The position numbers and the translations under genes were made by a program. Below the pieces are notes generated by a model that worked only from the letters and a program-made list of their open reading frames with translations, made no database searches and had not been told where the DNA came from. From Shewanella sp. NIFS-20-20 (GTDB lineage: Bacteria; Pseudomonadota; Gammaproteobacteria; Enterobacterales; Shewanellaceae), in assembly GCF_019209865.1 (NCBI RefSeq), contig NZ_JAHUTT010000025.1:1-53042 (forward strand): a DNA stretch of 53,042 nt, read 5' to 3'. Shown here piece after piece: positions 52,955 to 53,042 of the stretch; the first letter of the stretch is position 1; every line of letters begins with the position of its first letter.

Positions 52955-53042
52955 TTAGACTTAATGGGATACTTGTTTTTACTCATTTTTAACGCACGTG
53001 GATAGGCCCTATCCCGTTTCCCATCAAGCTTGAACTGTCTCG

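Noticed and set aside
1..53042. CRISPR arrays, prophage, integrons or toxin-antitoxin pairs
   Set aside because: No regularly spaced repeats, integrase, phage structural gene or toxin-antitoxin pair was seen.

Overview
This 53 kb window is chromosomal DNA of a gammaproteobacterium, most likely Shewanella or a close relative in the Alteromonadales. That assignment is inferred from gene content and order: fabV as a stand-alone enoyl-ACP reductase, pspF-sapABCDF opposite pspABC-ycjXF, tig-clpP-clpX-lon-hupB-ppiD, miaE, a porin, large TonB-dependent receptors, and a DUF3450/TtpC-type TonB2 operon. No database search was possible. No prophage, integrase, complete insertion sequence or CRISPR array was seen.

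Layout. 1-8.0 kb: housekeeping genes glnS, a Yip1-family membrane protein, miaE, lpxH, ppiB, cysS and folD, followed by a tRNA cluster (Pro-TGG, Arg-TCT, His-GTG). The cluster has a strong promoter with a GC-rich discriminator and a leader containing several hairpins. 8.2-16.7 kb: the protein quality-control block tig, clpP, clpX, lon, hupB and ppiD, with clear promoters and terminators, including a heat-shock-like promoter before lon. 16.7-18.3 kb: a small molybdate-binding (Mop/TOBE) protein and fabV. 18.4-29.0 kb: the envelope-stress block. The minus strand carries pspF and the sapABCDF peptide transporter; the plus strand carries pspABC with a sigma-54-type promoter, then ycjX-ycjF. 29.1-32.6 kb: methionine gamma-lyase, a DASS-family anion/sodium symporter, and a small ComEA-like helix-hairpin-helix protein with a lysine-rich repeat domain. 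32.7 kb: 4.5S RNA (ffs). 33.0-39.0 kb: a repair and replication-restart module, dinG-priC-DUF2057 on the minus strand and polB (DNA polymerase II) on the plus strand. A LexA-like box lies between dinG and polB.

39.2-52.9 kb is the outer-membrane transport region, all on the plus strand: a trimeric-porin-type protein, two large paralogous TonB-dependent receptors, a 1 kb gap, and the operon DUF3450-ttpC-exbB-exbD-tonB-TPR. The operon supplies proton-motive-force energy to receptors such as the two upstream. The gap holds a 467 bp segment between exact 13 bp direct repeats, with decayed-looking reading frames, followed by an inverted repeat over the probable operon promoter and a structured leader.

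The core genes are ordinary. The points most worth a second look are: (a) the repeat-flanked orphan segment and operator region before the TonB2 operon; (b) the arginine replacing the Walker A lysine in SapD; (c) the unusual iron-sulfur ligand pattern in DinG and the compact SOS module; (d) the heptad-repeat linker in the ComEA-like protein; (e) the structured leader of the tRNA operon and the promoter-proximal hairpin before clpP. I found no convincing wholly new multi-gene system. The DUF3450-containing TonB2 operon is the nearest thing to a poorly understood one.
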